Shown here in pieces: positions 60,648 to 64,000 of a stretch of DNA of 64,000 bases. This stretch comes from Chrysopilus asiliformis. Its lineage: Eukaryota > Arthropoda > Insecta > Diptera > Rhagionidae. The notes beneath the pieces were generated by a model. That model did not search any database. It was given only the letters and a program-made list of their open reading frames with translations, and was not told the origin of the DNA. The number at the start of each line of letters is the position of its first letter. The stretch's first letter is position 1. The stretch covers positions 74,836,188-74,900,187 of the forward strand of contig OZ035961.1 of assembly GCA_964034945.1 (NCBI GenBank), read 5' to 3'. The translations under genes were made by a program, and so were the position numbers.

Positions 60648-62022
60648 ATTGTTAAAAAGGCGGCTTGACCGCATTTCAGTCGCCTGATCCGAATTGGCAA
60701 CCGTCCCGGAAAGTGTTTCGCATTGAGCATAATATATTCTACATTGAACAAAAAGTGTGCTAAACTCAGTGTGCTAAACTCAGTGTGCTAAATTGTAATG
60801 TTTGTTGCATTTGGGTGAAATTCATTTGGTCCTTTCTCACCAAAGTCTTAGCAAACCAACTTGAAATGATTTTAAAAGATTTTTGAAAACTTAATCAGTT
60901 TTCATTGATATTTAGGGGCCGTCAAACTGGTAGCTACCGACTTCAGAGTCGATTTGAAATTTTTTTGGGATTGACTCTGGCTTGGGATCAATTGAGTGTA
61001 ATATTGTATTGGACCCTAAATACGTGAAAATTTTCACCTACGGTCTGCGGCGCATCTTTTCCCTTTTTTATCCTCCTTAACATCATCACTTCTGTGAAAC
61101 AAAGCAATGATGAGAATTTCCTAAATTCTCGAGGTGATTAATGGTGAAAAATCTCGTTACCTTTCTTACGAAGCAAAGCTGACATCTGCCTGTTTGTTCG
61201 TCATCCAGCTCAATGTCCCGATGAATATGCAGCAGAGTATATAGTATATAATTTATGTTGCTTCTATTTATAATCGGAAATGTTTTTAATAAATAAAACA
61301 AAGAATTTTTTTGATTTGATTTTTAAAAAATTCAATCGAAAAGAAACTGTCTTTAGGTTTACTATTCTAAGTTTCCATAACCTCCTCTAAATCCGTAACT
61401 TCCTCTGAATCTGCGCCTGTTAGTTGCACCATTTTCACAATTTTCAAATCATAGCAATTGAATGTTTTCACTTTCTTTCAGTATAGATTCTAAGAGAATC
61501 TTGCAGCTAGCTAAAGATTAAGAGAATAAAACATACTATTTCTTAGCGCTAAATTGCGTGGCGGAATATACAGAGCGATTAAATAAACAGTGCGATTTAT
61601 ATACGTGAATAAGATCATAAAATAATAATATAATAGGGTATCATAAATTAATAATAATAGAGTAATGCCAGTCCCTACAGCAGACAGTCTTCATAAACAA
61701 TTAAACAAAGTAAATACAAATCTTATTGGATATTAGTTACATAATTTATTCATAATAAATTTGATAGAAATAATCTAGAAATTAACATTGACTTGGTTTT
61801 GTATTCAATCTCAATCAAATCTAATCAACAACGTTTAAACCCTAAAACACCAATGAACTTAACTCTCTTTGTATTTGATTATTATAAAATTTGAATTTTC
61901 ATCAAACGCATAACATTAATGTATATATAAATAAAAGCATTTGAGGCATTTTACATATTCCTTTAAGGCAAAAATGTAAATCCGTGTGGTTTCAATGAAA
62001 TCTTCCATACCAGGCATCATGT
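60648..62022. other. Intergenic and 3' region of lgd
   Basis: Contains a 14-bp tandem repeat (TGTGCTAAACTCAG, 60755-60790). Otherwise AT-rich without recognisable coding sequence. The 3' UTR of lgd presumably lies at its right end. Confidence 0.5.
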
Positions 62023-62295
62023 TCAATGATCAAGAACGAGCCATTTTTCATTGACATGTTCGATTTGTTTCGTTAAAATTGGGTTCCGTATACGAATCTT
62101 AACTTCCAGTTTACCGCCAGTGGACTTACGACCATCCATCACCTAGAATTTAATAACAACAAAGTATTAAAAAATAAATGAAATATAAATCGAAATCGAC
62201 TTACGGGGAATGAATCATGGATGTCACACTTCGTTTCCAATGGCTGCAATTTTACGTTGACTGTTCCTATCAGGACGTCCGACCGCAAAAATCCA
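62023..62295 (-). CDS. lgd: lgd (CC2D1) orthologue, last two exons
   Basis: Complement exons 62295-62205 and 62142-62023, joined through GT/AG (62-bp intron) in frame: CDIHDSFP|VMDGRKST. The product is the end of the C2-domain protein Lethal giant discs: GFLRSDVLIGTVNVKLQPL, then GGKLEVKIRIRNPILTKQ and the terminal EKWLVLDH. Lgd binds the ESCRT-III subunit Shrub/CHMP4 and controls endosomal sorting, for example of Notch. Earlier exons (DM14 repeats, most of the C2 domain) must lie to the right, beyond or hidden within 62296-64000; none was found in the window. Frames are intact. Confidence 0.82.
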
Positions 62296-62653
62296 CTGAA
62301 ACAACACATTGGAAAATTTCGACAAATTCCACCAAGACAGCATCTAGTGTTAGCGTTGCGGTGTTTGCAAAGATTTTTCAATGTGATTTTTTGATTTTCG
62401 AAATGTTACAATTGATTAAAAAATACTTTTAGCAAAATGGACATCAAATGTATAATGACTTGAATTAAAAATTTTGTGCGAGTGCTCGATGAAATTAGGT
62501 CTTAATGTAACATTTTTCACTCTCACATGGCATGCTAATTAGTGAATAAAAAAATAGTGTTTTTCAATGGTAGAACAAAAAGCCTTTGACGTGTACAATG
62601 GATTTTTTTCATAAACAATTAAAAGCAGCAATCGACTTAATCGCTCTGGCTCA

Positions 62654-63061
62654 CCCCTGGAGCTTAATGAACACAACGCGAACCCAACTAAAACGCACAA
62701 ACTGCCACTTACAAGTTTGTTCCATAGAAATTATTTGCGGCGCATCTTTTCAAAAAGTTTGCAAACTTCTAACTTTGCCGCATCAATTCTGCGTTGACAG
62801 TTCATAAAGTGAGGTTGGGGAAATGTCGTTCGAGAAAAAATTGATAGCCTTAGTGCAAATAACAAAGATAAAGACCAACAAAGGAAATTATCGCTTCAAA
62901 ATTATCCATTGTTGTAATTTTGCCAACTTTATACCCATTTATATTATGTCACTTGTACTAGTTCACGAGATGCCATTGGGCTCTGCCGCTGAAATATTGC
63001 GCTGCGTGACAGTTCACAGCGTTGTAATTGTGTTCGCGTTGCGTTCATTGGACTCCAAGGG
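62654..63061 (+). mobile_element. Harbinger-type element, short relative of 15267-16248
   Basis: Ends CCCCTGGAGCTTAATGAA and CCCTTGGAGTCCAATGAA (complement), like the element at 15267. Flanked by TCA and TTA, one mismatch. It keeps the start of the MADF gene (ATGTCGTTCGAGAAAAAATT, 62823) but nothing more of it. It lies upstream of the final lgd exons, in what is probably an lgd intron. Confidence 0.75.
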
Positions 63062-63132
63062 TTAATAGAGCTATGTTGACTTTCCTTATAATTCGTATAA
63101 AGCTGAGAAAATCGGATATAAGTATTCAAATC

Positions 63133-63479
63133 GAGTCTTAAGCGAGAAACACAATTGACGCAGTAACGACGACGCATGTATCAAACGCATGTATTCTTAT
63201 CGCTGCAGACACAATTGATTCTGCAACAGCAACACATGCGTCTGCATCGACGTAGAGTTTTGAAAAATTAAAACGTTGCTGCATGTTGCAATAATGCTTA
63301 TCAACATATGCGTGTTTTCTTTGAAGATTGAAGTGTGCGCAATCATAAATTTTTCAAATGACATTTGACACTGCACTGCAGCGCTGCATCAATTGTGTCA
63401 TCAGCCAACGGTGCTGCATGCATTCCATTGCGTGTACACACAACGCTGCAGCACGCTGCGTCAATTTCTCGTCTTACTC
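63133..63479. mobile_element. MITE-like inverted repeat
   Basis: The ends (GAGTCTTAAGCGAGAA with AATTGACGCAG; complement GAGTAAGACGAGAAATTGACG) match imperfectly. The interior repeats the CAATTG/GCATGCG type of motif. No target duplication is visible. Confidence 0.4.
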
Positions 63480-63557
63480 CACCAAATTCTGTAAGCCTGC
63501 GTGGAAGCTGGTAAAGCAGGCTATGATGACGGTGAACCAGCTTCCGTGCCAAAAACA

Positions 63558-63730
63558 GGAGTGATATTCCGTAACTTGTTTCAAGCGTTTGTTTCGAGTT
63601 AGAAGAACAAGAAGTATTCGCTGTCTCTGTTTTGACCGAAATAAATGACAGAGAGAAACCGAGATAGCAAATACCACTTTTTCTTCTAACTCGAAACAAA
63701 CGCTTGAATCAAGTTACGGGATACCACTCC
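63558..63730. mobile_element. 173-bp MITE with about 50-bp inverted ends
   Basis: Ends GGAGTGATATTCCGTAACTT and GGAGTGGTATCCCGTAACTT (complement), continuing almost identically through AAGCGTTTGTTTCGAG for about 50 bp each. The short centre leaves a hairpin-like structure. No target duplication is obvious. Confidence 0.75.
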
Positions 63731-64000
63731 AGGTTCCTTGGGGGGAATTTGGATGTGAAAACATCCACAAAAATAATATAACATTTTGTTATATTATTTT
63801 TTAAATTTATTGCAGAGAGAGACAGGTCAATGGAGACTTCGGATAACTAAAAAGCCTCAGGATTCGCGGGAACATTGGATTCGGGATCCATTCAGCCTAA
63901 ATTGGCCAGCTTTTCAAAATCGCATTTCACTGTATTATTTTATTATATTTCTAAGACCTTCAAGTTATTAAGATGAGAACTAATAGGGGCTTTAGACCCC
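63731..64000. other. Window end, unassigned
   Basis: A polypyrimidine-like TTTAAATTTATTGCAG at 63800-63815 could be a splice acceptor followed by an open frame (ETGQWRLRITKK), but no family is recognised. Confidence 0.3.

Noticed and set aside
1..64000. tRNA, rRNA or other RNA genes
   Set aside because: None recognised by eye. A covariance-model search would be needed to exclude them.

Overview
The window is nuclear DNA of an insect, most likely a fly (Diptera). The evidence is an AT-rich, intron-bearing background, four host genes with insect-type exon structure, and a dense, repeatedly nested mix of transposons typical of Diptera: R1, I and CR1/Jockey-type non-LTR elements, mariner/Tc1, hAT, piggyBac, PIF/Harbinger, Helitron and pogo-like elements. 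The species cannot be told from the sequence. There are no prokaryotic operons, CRISPR arrays or recognisable RNA genes.

Left third (1-25 kb) is almost entirely mobile DNA. A 5'-truncated R1-clade retrotransposon (about 2.44-13.17 kb) is split by a hAT element (4659-10237, 8-bp target duplication). That hAT carries a CR1/Jockey-type retrotransposon (about 5.77-9.8 kb), which in turn carries a 123-bp piggyBac-type MITE. A deleted mariner landed inside the left copy of the hAT target duplication, and a 382-bp MITE interrupts the R1 reverse transcriptase. A second R1 copy with a chimeric gag gene follows head to tail. Next come a Harbinger-type element with a spliced MADF gene, two hAT-type non-autonomous elements, and a piggyBac element (from 18726) split by a 4.75-kb two-gene Harbinger, which itself contains a hAT element, a MITE and another dispersed repeat.

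Middle (25-44 kb): a 209-bp-arm palindrome, an almost intact Helitron Rep/helicase gene (one in-frame stop), a satellite array of 122-bp units, then the five-exon alpha-L-iduronidase gene (complement, 34793-42862; exons join in frame to 624 codons plus stop). Its 6-kb second intron is filled with MITEs, a deleted Tc1-like element, a Ty3/gypsy integrase remnant and tandem repeats. A 1.2-kb hAT-type element sits 64 bp upstream of its start codon.

Right third (44-64 kb): several MITEs, a P-like element with a THAP fragment, the last two exons of a PRADC1 orthologue, a six-exon chemoreceptor of the gustatory-receptor family (complement, 49667-53830) whose large intron holds a three-level transposon nest, an I-clade retrotransposon with an intact 1232-residue ORF2 but no ORF1, the last two exons of lgd (CC2D1), and more MITEs.

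The host genes are unrelated in function (lysosomal glycosaminoglycan breakdown, secretory-pathway PA-domain protein, chemoreception, ESCRT-III regulation). The feature most worth testing is a canonical -1 ribosomal frameshift heptamer (A AAA AAC), in phase, at the ORF1/ORF2 junction of the CR1/Jockey-type element.
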